Below are positions 29,901 to 37,749 of a DNA stretch of 49,655 nt, piece by piece. The DNA is from JANLTP01 sp031363055. Lineage in GTDB: Bacteria > Pseudomonadota > Gammaproteobacteria > Burkholderiales > Burkholderiaceae_E. A program made the position numbers and the translations under genes. The stretch covers positions 1 to 49,655 of the forward strand of contig JANLTP010000249.1 in the NCBI GenBank assembly GCA_031363055.1, given 5' to 3'. The notes under the pieces are model-generated. The model did not search any database. It was not told where the DNA came from and was given only the letters and a program-made list of their open reading frames with translations. The stretch's first letter is position 1, and the number at the start of each line of letters is the position of its first letter.

Positions 29901-32818
29901 TGATTTTCCTCGGCGAGGCCGATGACCTGGTCGCGATGCTGTTGACCGACAGCGTTGCCTGGCGCACCGAAAAGATCCGCCATATCGACGAGCCGGTGAT
30001 TCGTGCGGCGCACTCGCTCAAGGGCAGCGCTGCGCTGGTCGGTCTTGAGGTGGTTCATCAGATTGCCCGGGCGCTGGAGAGTATTTACCTGCGCCTGAAT
30101 GCGCATGCGTGTCAGCTCACTGACGAGCAGACCGGTACCATGATCGCGGCGGTCGATCAAGTTCAATTGATGCTGCATCAGTTTGCGGGCGGTCGCGAGC
30201 CATCGCACAACCCGGAAACCCTGCTGGCGTTGATGAGCCTGGAGGCGGGTCTGCTGCCGGCGCCGGAACTCCATCTGGCCGATGAAGATTTAATGTCACT
30301 CGAGGATCCGGAGCCGATGCTCGAGCTACGTGAATCGTTACCTGAGTCACCATACGAGTCGCCATACGAGTCATCGCTCGCTGCCCAACCTGAGGCGATC
30401 ATTTGTCTTGATGAGCTTGACCCCGATCTGCTGCCGATCTTTATCGAGGAAGCGGCTGATTATTTGCCACAGATCGGCGAAGACTTGCGCCGCTGGGCTG
30501 AGAATCCGGCCAGTGCCGAACCGGCTCAGCATTTGATGCGGGCCATGCATACCGTCAAGGGTAGCGCCCGAATGGCCGGTGCGATGGCCTTGGGCCAGCA
30601 CGTGCATGAGATGGAAACGCAGATCGAGAGTCTGCTGCTCATGCAAACCGTGCCGCTGGATATGATCGAGGCTCTGACTGCTGATCATGATCATACCGTT
30701 GCGCTATTCGAGTCAATCAAGGATCCGGCCCGGATGGTGTCAGGGGTAGCTGCGCTGGCGGTGGAGTCGGCGGTGTCGGGGGTGTCGGGGGTGGTGGCGG
30801 AGGCGGAGGCGGACGCAGTCACAGGCGCGGGCGTGGTCAAAGACGCGGACGCAGTCGCTGAACGCAGCACTGCAGGTGTTGCGGGTGCGCAAGCACCGGG
30901 CGTGCAAGCTGACAGCACCGCGTTGGCAGTCACTGGTGCCAAGGCTCGCGAAGCGGCAGCGGCGCCGACAGCACAACTGGTTCGCGTGCGTGCTGATCTT
31001 CTTGATCGTATGGTCAATGAGGCCGGCGAGGTATCGATTTCCCGTTCACGCCTGGACAACGAGCTGGGCAGCTTGCGTCAATCACTGAGCGATTTGACCG
31101 AGAACGTGACGCGACTGCGCACACAATTACGCGAGATCGAGATTCAGGCGGAGAGTCAGATTCAGGCGCGCTTTGCGCAGCAGCGCGAGCAGGATCGCAG
31201 TTTCGATCCGCTCGAGTTTGATCGTTTCACTCGATTCCAGGAGCTGTCGCGAATGCTCGCCGAGGCCGTCAATGACGTTGCCACGGTACAGCAAAACGCC
31301 TCGCGAAACCTCGACACGGCATCACAGGATTTGTTGCGTCAGGGTCAGTTGCTGCGCGAGTTGCAACAGAATCTCATGCGGGTGCGCATGGTCCAGATCG
31401 GCTCGATTTCGGACCGCATGTATCGCGTAGTGCGTCAGGCGGCCAAGGATGCCGACAAGCGCGTCAACCTCGATTTGCGTGGCTCGGGCGCCGAAATCGA
31501 CCGCGGTGTGCTCGAGAAAATGGCCGGCCCGATTGAACACTTGCTGCGAAACTCGGTGGCGCACGGTATTGAGTCGCGGCAAGAACGGTTGGCACTGGGC
31601 AAGCCCGAGACGGGTGAAATCCAGGTCGAAGTTCGTCAGGAAGGTAATGAGATCGTCTTGTCCTTTTCCGATGACGGCAAAGGCCTCGATATCGCCAAGA
31701 TTACTGCTCGTGCCATCAAGCAGGGATTGATTCCCGCCGACACTGTTCTGAGCGACCAGGACGCAGCGGAGCTCATTTTCGCAGCCGGCTTTTCGACGGC
31801 CGAGAAAGTCACCGAGCTGGCCGGTCGTGGTGTTGGCATGGATGTGGTTCGCGCTGAAACCAGCGCCCTCGGCGGTCGCATCGATATCGAATCGATTGCC
31901 GGCAAGGGCACCCGCTTTATCGTTCATTTACCGCTGACCTTGGCGATTGCTCAGGTGGTGATGGTTACGGCCGGCGAACAGCGCTTTGCGATCCCGTCGT
32001 CCAGTGTCGAGCAGGTGATGCAGCTCAAACCGGCGGCCTTGAGCGCCGCCTATGCCGAGCATTCGATTGAATGGCAGGGCAACAAATTGCCGATGGCCTA
32101 TCTGGGCGCGCTGATCGAGTTGGCTGATCCGAAACCGATGGCTCAGCACTATTCGCCGGTCATCGTGGTCCGCTCCGGTTTGCAGCGGCTGGCGCTGCAT
32201 GTCGATGCGATCTCGCGCAACCAAGAGGTAGTGGTCAAGAATGTCGGACCACAAATCGCCAAGGTGCGCGGCGTCGCCGGTGCGACCGTGATGGGCAATG
32301 GCGATATCGTTTTGATCATCAATGCGGTGGTCATGGCCCAGGCTGCAGGCAATGTGTTCGAGCATGGTGTGCGAATGCTCGAACCGTTACAGGCCGAGTT
32401 GCAGGCCTTGCCGGCGACCATTATGGTTGTCGACGATTCAGTCACCGTGCGCAAGGTGACCCAGCGTCTCTTGAGCCGCGAGCGTTATGAAGTATTGCTC
32501 GCCAAAGACGGCGTCGATGCCTTGCGGCAATTGCAGGACACCATTCCGGATGTCATGCTGGTTGATATTGAAATGCCGCGCATGGACGGCTTCGATCTGA
32601 CCCGTCATATTCGCGCCGACGATCGATTCAAGCATATTCCGATCATCATGATCACGTCGCGAACCGCCGACAAACACCGCAACTATGCGCAATCGTTAGG
32701 CGTTAATGTCTATCTTGGCAAACCGTTTGTGGAGGAAGAATTGCTGGCCTACGTCAGTGGCTTCCTTGCGGTCGGCGCCGAAAAATACGTTCCTGATTTT
32801 GTTGCGGCCACACCTTGA
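26951..32818 (+). CDS. chpA: Hybrid chemosensory histidine kinase ChpA
   Basis: A 1955-residue cytosolic kinase of the Pil-Chp system. Three clear histidine-phosphotransfer motifs are seen: HTLKGSSRMVG (His736), HSLKGSAALVG (His1021) and HTVKGSARMAG (His1200); the first 700 residues are helical without the His motif. A CheA-type dimer helix is near 1340-1420, the ATPase from about 1520 (HLLRNSVAHGIE, DDGKGLD, GRGVGMDVV), a CheW-like domain near 1660-1800 and a receiver at about 1820-1940 (VDDSVTV, Asp1872, GKPF). Pseudomonas ChpA (about 2470 residues) has more phosphotransfer domains. Linkers contain tandem repeats. The ATG abuts the pilJ stop. Confidence 0.94.
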   Translation: MGTSIDLVNLSWCLGEIRQSFSKAEALLEKQLAAEPDDFASLRTARAYIHQAYGALLVINLPGAVAVVREIECVLDASENNVVALSGDLVSRLNAAMHAVFEYLDDLTQGVADQALLLFPYFKALLEARGAERIHPADLLSVDLNRSLAVVKRDETALGDDAIVKIKQDFETGLLRYLREPGSARGVEYMFSAVSTLERSNLAGSNRNFWRVVMAFFDALRTQALPPDFYSRRLLARVNLQLRQTLDRAAPIADRLFKDTLFSLAYAKDGSPIVAHVRQIYELEGVVPQDFETPLYGRHDLRAVRAARDALAKAKVAWDKVMRGSQSEMSQVSHALEAFRDAVEQLPGSGMKSLAASLLETRRVLNASPDALRDPAQAPLTLELATAILFAEQVLEQGGRAGETYDPQASEMSKRLASAASGSGDRLGDVPGWLRAFARAAQERLTMTTFVAETLGNMRSIEKDLDTYFRDTSKTQGLPDATRHLTQVAGAMTLLGHQDAAAASQLALEQVSLFAQAQEPPPRAEFERLAASLAALGFFVEGLLQPERQGTQFEFDRVLGQFRAVKTPLRKSDSLVNPDSLVRSGSLDEPTVLEQSTASTESLLVSLARAPEDEGVRGQLREALENVRDVALLQDDGELRNKANAAITLLADSADSGDNNLDQLSASISNLAPVQLSNEIAAAKLPESEAAVDTELLEIFLEEANEVLAAIQESQKISQNAPADRDSLTTIRRGFHTLKGSSRMVGLNSFGEAGWAMEQVLNVWMAEERPGTPALHALIEWSSTYFSAWTALLAQDSASTIRPAAVVVAADQFRAGLTPLLTAYGSPIAGVFEAKDETNDDTKDRAQDDSMREAHDEAGDAARDEALQAAEVADSFNQQRSMPSAEARQLDEIELHALVADSAQDLSTDVTDFGVDMDLAIASMVAETPHASVIAGSNVAGSDVAGFDPAGFDGEDHGHENSSNETPSDVVLIDGREVSRPLYMIFLGEADDLVAMLLTDSVAWRTEKIRHIDEPVIRAAHSLKGSAALVGLEVVHQIARALESIYLRLNAHACQLTDEQTGTMIAAVDQVQLMLHQFAGGREPSHNPETLLALMSLEAGLLPAPELHLADEDLMSLEDPEPMLELRESLPESPYESPYESSLAAQPEAIICLDELDPDLLPIFIEEAADYLPQIGEDLRRWAENPASAEPAQHLMRAMHTVKGSARMAGAMALGQHVHEMETQIESLLLMQTVPLDMIEALTADHDHTVALFESIKDPARMVSGVAALAVESAVSGVSGVVAEAEADAVTGAGVVKDADAVAERSTAGVAGAQAPGVQADSTALAVTGAKAREAAAAPTAQLVRVRADLLDRMVNEAGEVSISRSRLDNELGSLRQSLSDLTENVTRLRTQLREIEIQAESQIQARFAQQREQDRSFDPLEFDRFTRFQELSRMLAEAVNDVATVQQNASRNLDTASQDLLRQGQLLRELQQNLMRVRMVQIGSISDRMYRVVRQAAKDADKRVNLDLRGSGAEIDRGVLEKMAGPIEHLLRNSVAHGIESRQERLALGKPETGEIQVEVRQEGNEIVLSFSDDGKGLDIAKITARAIKQGLIPADTVLSDQDAAELIFAAGFSTAEKVTELAGRGVGMDVVRAETSALGGRIDIESIAGKGTRFIVHLPLTLAIAQVVMVTAGEQRFAIPSSSVEQVMQLKPAALSAAYAEHSIEWQGNKLPMAYLGALIELADPKPMAQHYSPVIVVRSGLQRLALHVDAISRNQEVVVKNVGPQIAKVRGVAGATVMGNGDIVLIINAVVMAQAAGNVFEHGVRMLEPLQAELQALPATIMVVDDSVTVRKVTQRLLSRERYEVLLAKDGVDALRQLQDTIPDVMLVDIEMPRMDGFDLTRHIRADDRFKHIPIIMITSRTADKHRNYAQSLGVNVYLGKPFVEEELLAYVSGFLAVGAEKYVPDFVAATP
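28664..28717 (+). repeat. Degenerate 17-19-bp tandem repeat in a chpA linker
   Basis: Three consecutive units share a GACAGCCTTG or GGCAGCCTTG core (28664-28680, 28681-28699, 28700-28717), giving SDSLV, PDSLV and SGSLD. A separate 9-bp exact duplication (GCTGACAGC twice) lies at 28901-28918. Confidence 0.75.
29753..29812 (+). repeat. Four 15-bp tandem repeats in a chpA linker
   Basis: Units beginning GCAGGATCC or GCAGGATTC start at 29753, 29768, 29783 and 29798 and encode AGSNV, AGSDV, AGFDP, AGFDG. The 15-bp period keeps the frame. They lie between the first and second phosphotransfer domains. Confidence 0.9.
30344..30376 (+). repeat. 12-bp tandem repeat in a chpA linker
   Basis: GAGTCACCATAC and GAGTCGCCATAC are followed by a partial third unit, encoding ESPYESPYESS between the second and third phosphotransfer domains. 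Frame is preserved. Confidence 0.85.
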
Positions 32819-32982
32819 TCATTGACAGATGTAGTTTTTATGTCGGTATCAGGTGCAACAAATTCAGAACTAACTTTGAGTGAAAACTGAAGACAATCAG
32901 GCAAGCTCTTAATATCCCGACAAAGGGCTCAAATGAGTCCGTCGATGGTCAGTAAAAAATGGCGTCGAATCGATACTAACGA

Positions 32983-33011
32983 TTGTCCGGGATGCCATCG
33001 GTCCGTACAAT
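32983..33011 (+). promoter_or_regulatory. Sigma-70 promoter of yqgE, leaderless geometry
   Basis: TTGTCC (32983-32988), exactly 17 bases, TACAAT (33006-33011), then only seven bases to the ATG at 33019. Transcription should start at or within a base or two of the start codon. GGAGA lies between but is too close to the ATG, and largely upstream of the predicted transcript start, to act as a Shine-Dalgarno. The remaining intergenic sequence from 32819 shows nothing else I can name. Confidence 0.65.
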
Positions 33012-33018
33012 GGAGAGC

Positions 33019-33588
33019 ATGTCTTCATCTCTTCTCAGCGTCAATTTGACGCATCATTTTCTGGTTGCAATGCCCACGCTGGTTGATCAGAATTTCGGCG
33101 GCACGGTGGTCTATCTGGCTGAACACACCGAGCGCGGCGCGCTCGGCCTGGTGATCAACCGGACCATGGAATTAAACATGCGCTCGCTGTTCGAGCGTAT
33201 CGAACTCAAGCTTTCTGACCCGGAGCTGGGCGCAGCACCTGTGCATTACGGCGGGCCGGTACAACCGGATCGAGGCTTCGTTCTGCATGCACCGATCGGC
33301 TCCTGGGGGCACACGATCAATGTCTGCGACGAAGTCGGATTGACCTCGTCAAAAGACGTGCTCGAAGCGGTCGCGCGCGACGAAGGACCGGATCGCCTGA
33401 TGGTCGCGCTCGGTTACTCGCAATGGGGTCCCGGGCAACTCGAAAACGAGTTGAGCCGTAATTCCTGGTTGACGGTACCCGCCGACTCAGCGGTGATATT
33501 CGACGCGCCGGTAGAGCAGCGTTCTTCTCGAGCCTTCGGAATTCTGGGGATCAACCCGGCCTTTCTGGTGGCCGCAGGACGGGCTTGA
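33019..33588 (+). CDS. yqgE: YqgE/AlgH family protein
   Basis: A 189-residue protein of the UPF0301 (YqgE/AlgH) family, of unresolved biochemical role. LTHHFLVAMPTLVDQNFGGTVVYLAEH, GALGLVINRTME, YGGPVQPDRGFVLH and ALGYSQWGPGQLENEL are family signatures. ATG 33019 puts the conserved start at residue 9; earlier in-frame starts (33010, 32983) would overlap the promoter. It leads yqgE-ruvX-pyrR-pyrB-pyrC', the order known from Pseudomonas (algH-ruvX-pyrR-pyrB-pyrC'). Confidence 0.93.
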   Translation: MSSSLLSVNLTHHFLVAMPTLVDQNFGGTVVYLAEHTERGALGLVINRTMELNMRSLFERIELKLSDPELGAAPVHYGGPVQPDRGFVLHAPIGSWGHTINVCDEVGLTSSKDVLEAVARDEGPDRLMVALGYSQWGPGQLENELSRNSWLTVPADSAVIFDAPVEQRSSRAFGILGINPAFLVAAGRA

Positions 33589-34076
33589 GTCTCGAGGCGC
33601 CTGTAGGTCCCGTTTCTACCGGTTCCGTTTCTACCGGTCCCGTTTTAACTGCATTGGCGTTTGACTTCGGTCGGCGACGCATCGGTGTGGCGGTAGGCAA
33701 CGGACTGCTGAAGTCAGGTGAGCCAATCAGCGTCATCGAGGCGAGCGATGAGTCAGAGAGATTTCGCCAGATCCAGGCACTGATCGAGCAATGGCGGCCG
33801 GATTTGCTGGTGGTCGGCCGCCCCGTATATCCGGATGGCGTGGCGCATGCAATGACGTTGGCCTGCGAGCGTTTCGCGAGGCAGTTGCACGGCCGTTTCG
33901 GTTTGACGGTGGCGTTGGTCGACGAACGATACAGCAGCGTCGCTGCGGCATCGAGCCTTTCCGGTGCCGGAATTCGCGCCAATGGCGCCCGATCGCGCGG
34001 TAAAACCGGGCTCGATGCGCATGCGGCGGCGATAATCCTGCGACAATACTGGTCTGAACACGACACCGCGCCTTAA
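33585..34076 (+). CDS. ruvX: Holliday-junction resolvase-like RuvX/YqgF
   Basis: A 163-residue RNase H-fold nuclease, implicated in 16S rRNA 5' processing. FDFGRRRIGVAVGN, VVGRPVYPDGV, VDERYSSVAA and DAHAAAIILRQY supply the acidic active-site region. The start is TTG at 33585, overlapping the yqgE stop. The first 20 residues (GPVSTGSVSTGPVL) come from three tandem 15-bp repeats and are not part of the conserved domain; no ATG lies closer to it. Confidence 0.9.
   Translation: MSLEAPVGPVSTGSVSTGPVLTALAFDFGRRRIGVAVGNGLLKSGEPISVIEASDESERFRQIQALIEQWRPDLLVVGRPVYPDGVAHAMTLACERFARQLHGRFGLTVALVDERYSSVAAASSLSGAGIRANGARSRGKTGLDAHAAAIILRQYWSEHDTAP
33607..33651 (+). repeat. Three 15-bp tandem repeats in the ruvX 5' end
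   Basis: GTCCCGTTTCTACCG (33607-33621), GTTCCGTTTCTACCG (33622-33636) and GTCCCGTTTTAACTG (33637-33651). The period of five codons keeps the reading frame open. Confidence 0.9.
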
Positions 34077-34116
34077 ATCAAGCGCCCAAGAATCAAGCGC
34101 CCAAGATCAAGACTCT
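34076..34116 (+). repeat. 15-bp tandem repeat upstream of pyrR
   Basis: AATCAAGCGCCCAAG is repeated exactly at 34076-34090 and 34091-34105, followed by a decayed third copy starting ATCAAGACTC. It begins at the ruvX stop and fills most of the gap to pyrR. Confidence 0.9.
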
Positions 34117-34137
34117 AAAGCTTCTCAAGCCCTCAAC

Positions 34138-34644
34138 ATGATTGATTCGCTGCCCGACGCTGAACTTGCCTACGGCAATTTGCTTCAGCAAATCGCGCAA
34201 AGCATGTCGGATCGGCCCGGCACTGATATTCACTTCATTGGCATACACAGCGGCGGCGCCTGGATCGCCGAGCGGCTGCACCGTGAACTCGCGATGACTA
34301 CTCCACTGGGAACCCTGTCCAGTGCATTCCATCGCGACGATTATGGTCGGCGCGGATTGCCGGGTGACATGAAAGCCACCGATTTGCGCTTCCCCATCGT
34401 TGGTGCGCATATCATCTTGGTCGACGATATCCTGTTCACGGGCCGCACCGTGCGGGCCGCGCTCAATGAGCTGTTCGATTACGGTCGTCCGCACAGCGTC
34501 GAGCTGGCCGTTCTGCTCTATCGCGGCGGACGCGAATTGCCGATCGAGGCGCGCTTCTGCGGTGGTATCTTCCCGCTGGCCGCCGACTATAACTATGTGC
34601 TGACTCAAGATGCGGCGCATTCGCTGAATCTGCGGATCGAGTAG
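34138..34644 (+). CDS. pyrR: PyrR: pyrimidine regulatory protein / uracil phosphoribosyltransferase
   Basis: A 168-residue phosphoribosyltransferase-fold protein. The PRPP loop is ILVDDILFTGRTVRAAL and IGIHSGGAWIAERL precedes it. In Pseudomonas the pyrR-pyrBC' genes are linked in the same way. In Gram-positives PyrR binds pyr mRNA leaders; no leader attenuator is obvious here, so an enzymatic or protein-level role is as likely. ATG 34138 begins directly after the tandem repeat; four bases separate its stop from pyrB. Confidence 0.93.
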   Translation: MIDSLPDAELAYGNLLQQIAQSMSDRPGTDIHFIGIHSGGAWIAERLHRELAMTTPLGTLSSAFHRDDYGRRGLPGDMKATDLRFPIVGAHIILVDDILFTGRTVRAALNELFDYGRPHSVELAVLLYRGGRELPIEARFCGGIFPLAADYNYVLTQDAAHSLNLRIE

Positions 34645-34648
34645 GCGC

Positions 34649-35599
34649 ATGCGGCATCCGCAACTGAATGCAAACGGCGAACTGCAGCATCTGTTGACCA
34701 TCGAGGGTTTGCCGAAATCGATTCTGCTTCATATCCTCGACACCGCGTCGAGTTTTTTGGGTATCTCGAATCGCGAGTTCAAGAAGGTGCCGCTGTTGCG
34801 CGGCAAGTCGGTCTTTAATCTGTTCTTCGAGAATTCGACGCGCACCCGGACGACCTTCGAGATTGCGGCGTCGCGACTGTCTGCCGATGTCATCAACCTG
34901 AACGTCAGTACCTCCTCGACGGCCAAAGGCGAATCCCTGCTCGACACCATCGACAATCTGTCGGCCATGCATGCCGACATGTTCGTCGTGCGTCATTCAC
35001 AAAGCGGCGCGCCCTTTCTGATCGCGCAGCACGTGGCGCCGCATGTGCATGTCATCAACGCTGGCGACGGTCGCCATGCGCACCCGACACAAGGTCTGCT
35101 CGACGCCTACACGATTCGTCATTTCAAGCACGACTTCACGCAACTGCGGGTAGCGATCGTCGGTGACGTCCTGCATTCGCGGGTCGCACGCTCCGATATT
35201 CACGCGCTGACAACGCTCGGCGTGCCAGAGGTTCGGGTCATTGCACCGTATACGCTGTTGCCGGGCGGTATCGAGCAGATGGGCGTTCGCACCTTCACCA
35301 ATATGAATGAAGGTCTGCGCGATGTCGACGTGGTCATTATGTTGCGGCTGCAGAACGAGCGCATGGGCGGTGCCTTGTTACCGTCGGCACAGGAATACTT
35401 CAAGCATTACGGGCTGACCCAGGAGAAGCTGGCAGTGGCCAAATCCGATGTGATTGTCATGCATCCGGGACCGATGAATCGGGGTGTCGAAATCGAATCG
35501 GCGGTGGCCGATGGTCCGCGCTCAGTCATTCTCGATCAGGTCACCTTTGGCATTGCGGTGCGAATGGCTGTCATGAGCATTCTGGCAGCCAGCCGATGA
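34649..35599 (+). CDS. pyrB: Aspartate carbamoyltransferase catalytic subunit
   Basis: A 316-residue transcarbamoylase making N-carbamoyl-aspartate, the first committed pyrimidine step. FFENSTRTRTTFE is the carbamoyl-phosphate loop; HPTQGLLDAYTI and MHPGPMNRGVE are also diagnostic. Overlaps pyrC' by four bases (ATGA), in line with the Pseudomonas-type enzyme in which PyrB forms a dodecamer with an inactive dihydroorotase-like partner. No pyrI is present. Confidence 0.97.
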   Translation: MRHPQLNANGELQHLLTIEGLPKSILLHILDTASSFLGISNREFKKVPLLRGKSVFNLFFENSTRTRTTFEIAASRLSADVINLNVSTSSTAKGESLLDTIDNLSAMHADMFVVRHSQSGAPFLIAQHVAPHVHVINAGDGRHAHPTQGLLDAYTIRHFKHDFTQLRVAIVGDVLHSRVARSDIHALTTLGVPEVRVIAPYTLLPGGIEQMGVRTFTNMNEGLRDVDVVIMLRLQNERMGGALLPSAQEYFKHYGLTQEKLAVAKSDVIVMHPGPMNRGVEIESAVADGPRSVILDQVTFGIAVRMAVMSILAASR

Positions 35600-36879
35600 A
35601 TACTTCGATTCTTGGTGGGTTGCTGATTGACCCGGTGGCTGGTTCCACAGCCAAGGCTGCGCTGCATATTACCGACGACACCATCGTTGCGATTGGCGAG
35701 GCGCCCGCCGGGTTTGTCGCGCAGCGCGTGATTGACGCTCGAGGCTGCCCGGTGGCACCCGGTCTGATCGATCTGTCGGCGCGCCTTCGCGAACCGGGCT
35801 CGGAGTATCGTGCAACGCTCGAGTCGGAAATGCTGGCAGCCATTACTGGCGGGGTGACGTCGCTCTGTTGTCCGCCCGATACCGATCCGCCGCTCGACGA
35901 GCCCGGCCTGGTTGAAATGCTCAAGCACCGGGCCCATGGCCTGTTGCGGGCCAATCTCTACCCATTGGGCGCATTGACGATCGGCCTGAAGGGTAAGGTC
36001 ATCACCGAGATGGCCGAGCTTGCGGAAGCTGGCTGTATCGGATTCTCCAACGTCAACGAACCGATTCTGGACACTCAGAGTTTGTTGCGCAGCTTGCAGT
36101 ACGCCCGCACCTTCGGCTTCACCGTCTGGTTTCATCCGCAAGACTCTTATCTTTCGCAGGGCGGCATTGCTCATAGCGGTCCGGTAGCCTCGCGCCTCGG
36201 ACTGTCAGGGGTACCGGTCATCGCCGAGACGATCGCGCTGCACACGATTTTCGAGCTGGTGCGAAATACCGGCTGCAAGGTTCACGTCTGCCGTATTTCC
36301 TCGGCCGCCGGCCTGGCGCTGGTTCGAGCCGCCAAACGGGAGGGCTTGCCGATCACTTGTGACGTGGCCGTTCACCACTTGCATCTGATCGATGTCGACA
36401 TCGGATTCTTCGATAGCCTGTGTCGCGTCACGCCGCCGTTTCGCGGTCAGCGCGACCGTGAAGCGATTCGGGCGGCGCTGCTCGATGGCACCATCGATGC
36501 GATCTGTTCGGACCATACGCCGCTCGATGACGATGCTAAATCCTTGCCCTTCGGCGAGGCCGATCCGGGCACGACCGGATTGGAATTACTGCTGCCACTG
36601 GTACTCAAGTGGGCACTTGAAGAAGGTATTGCACTGCCGATTGCGCTGGCCAAGGCAAGCTCGGGGGCGGCTGCCATTCTCGGTATCGATCGCGGTCAGA
36701 TGAAGGTCGGCGCCAAAGCCGATATCTGTGTGTTTGATCCTGACCGGGCCTGGACGGTCGAGCGTCAGGCGTTGGCCAGTCAGGGTAAACACACACCCTA
36801 CCTGGGGCGCGAGTTGCTTGGGCGGGTGTTGTACACACTGGTGGGTGGCAAGACGGTTTACGAAGCCGCGCCGGGATGA
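35596..36879 (+). CDS. pyrC': Non-catalytic dihydroorotase-like protein PyrC'
   Basis: A 427-residue amidohydrolase-fold protein. The metal-binding HxH of true dihydroorotases (DLHVHLREPG) is replaced by DLSARLREPG, with Ser61 and Arg63 in place of both His. DAICSDHTPLDDDAK is kept. It is therefore predicted to be inactive and to serve as the structural partner of PyrB, as the Pseudomonas pyrC' product does. A working pyrC must lie elsewhere. The ATG lies inside the pyrB stop. Confidence 0.92.
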   Translation: MNTSILGGLLIDPVAGSTAKAALHITDDTIVAIGEAPAGFVAQRVIDARGCPVAPGLIDLSARLREPGSEYRATLESEMLAAITGGVTSLCCPPDTDPPLDEPGLVEMLKHRAHGLLRANLYPLGALTIGLKGKVITEMAELAEAGCIGFSNVNEPILDTQSLLRSLQYARTFGFTVWFHPQDSYLSQGGIAHSGPVASRLGLSGVPVIAETIALHTIFELVRNTGCKVHVCRISSAAGLALVRAAKREGLPITCDVAVHHLHLIDVDIGFFDSLCRVTPPFRGQRDREAIRAALLDGTIDAICSDHTPLDDDAKSLPFGEADPGTTGLELLLPLVLKWALEEGIALPIALAKASSGAAAILGIDRGQMKVGAKADICVFDPDRAWTVERQALASQGKHTPYLGRELLGRVLYTLVGGKTVYEAAPG

Positions 36880-36883
36880 ATCC

Positions 36884-36923
36884 GATGGACCTGCTGTGCG
36901 TCTGATGGATTTTCTGTGATCCT
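36884..36923 (+). repeat. Diverged 20-bp tandem duplication before plsC
   Basis: Two 20-base units starting GATGGACCTGCTGTG (36884) and GATGGATTTTCTGTG (36904) agree at roughly 14 of 20 positions. The second covers the GTG start of plsC. Confidence 0.5.
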
Positions 36924-37749
36924 CATGCTTCGTGTCAGCACCCGCGTGCTGGCCATGTGCCTGCTCCTCCTCGGCGGTTTGGTGACCGTATTTCTGGCCT
37001 TCCCGTTCATGAGTCTGCGGCGACGCGACCGGACGGTTCAAGGCTGGTCGCGATGGTTGATGGCCAGCGTTGGCGTGCGGGTGCGACTGAACGCCAAGCT
37101 GCGGCCAGGTGATCTGGACCGCGACACTTATGGCTGCATGATCGTCGCCAACCATGTTTCCTGGCTGGATATTTTTGTCATCAACTCGGTGGCGCCGTCC
37201 TGCTTCATTGCCAAGGACGATATTGCATCCTGGCCACTGGTGGGTACCTTGGTCGGTAGCGTCGGCACCTTGTTTCTTGAACGTGGCAAACGCCATGCGG
37301 TTCACAACATGATCAAGCAGGTTGAGCAGGCGCTCAAGGACGGTCGCCGGATTGCGGTTTTTCCGGAAGGCACCACCAGCGATGGCCGGCATCTATTGCC
37401 GTTTCACGCCAACCTGATCGAGGCCGCTGTACAGGCAAAATCGACTGTGGTTCCGATCGGTCTACGCTACTTCGACGAAGGCGGACGCGTACTCAAAGGC
37501 GAGCAGGGGGTTATTTATTTTGCCGGCGAGATAACCTTCGTACAATCGGTTCTCAGAATCGTGCAGGCGCCTGGCGTGATTGCCGAGGTCGTTGCGTTGC
37601 CGGATTCAGCCGCCGTTGGTGAGCCGCTGGTCAAGCAGCGTCATGCGCTTGCCAGCGCCGCCCGCCTGCAGATCAGCCAGGCGCTGGGTTTGCCGCTTGA
37701 GGACAATTTACCTGAAATAGTTCGCGATTTGCGAGGCGCACAGCGCTAA
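36916..37749 (+). CDS. plsC: 1-acyl-sn-glycerol-3-phosphate acyltransferase family protein
   Basis: A 277-residue membrane-associated acyltransferase of the lysophospholipid family. One N-terminal hydrophobic segment (about 6-33), then the catalytic NHVSWLD (NHX4D box) and the FPEGTTSDG acceptor motif. It would acylate lysophosphatidate or a related lipid; the ornithine-lipid acyltransferase OlsA has the same motifs. The start is GTG 36916 or ATG 36925. Its last 77 bases overlap the 3' end of apaH on the other strand. Confidence 0.88.
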   Translation: MILMLRVSTRVLAMCLLLLGGLVTVFLAFPFMSLRRRDRTVQGWSRWLMASVGVRVRLNAKLRPGDLDRDTYGCMIVANHVSWLDIFVINSVAPSCFIAKDDIASWPLVGTLVGSVGTLFLERGKRHAVHNMIKQVEQALKDGRRIAVFPEGTTSDGRHLLPFHANLIEAAVQAKSTVVPIGLRYFDEGGRVLKGEQGVIYFAGEITFVQSVLRIVQAPGVIAEVVALPDSAAVGEPLVKQRHALASAARLQISQALGLPLEDNLPEIVRDLRGAQR

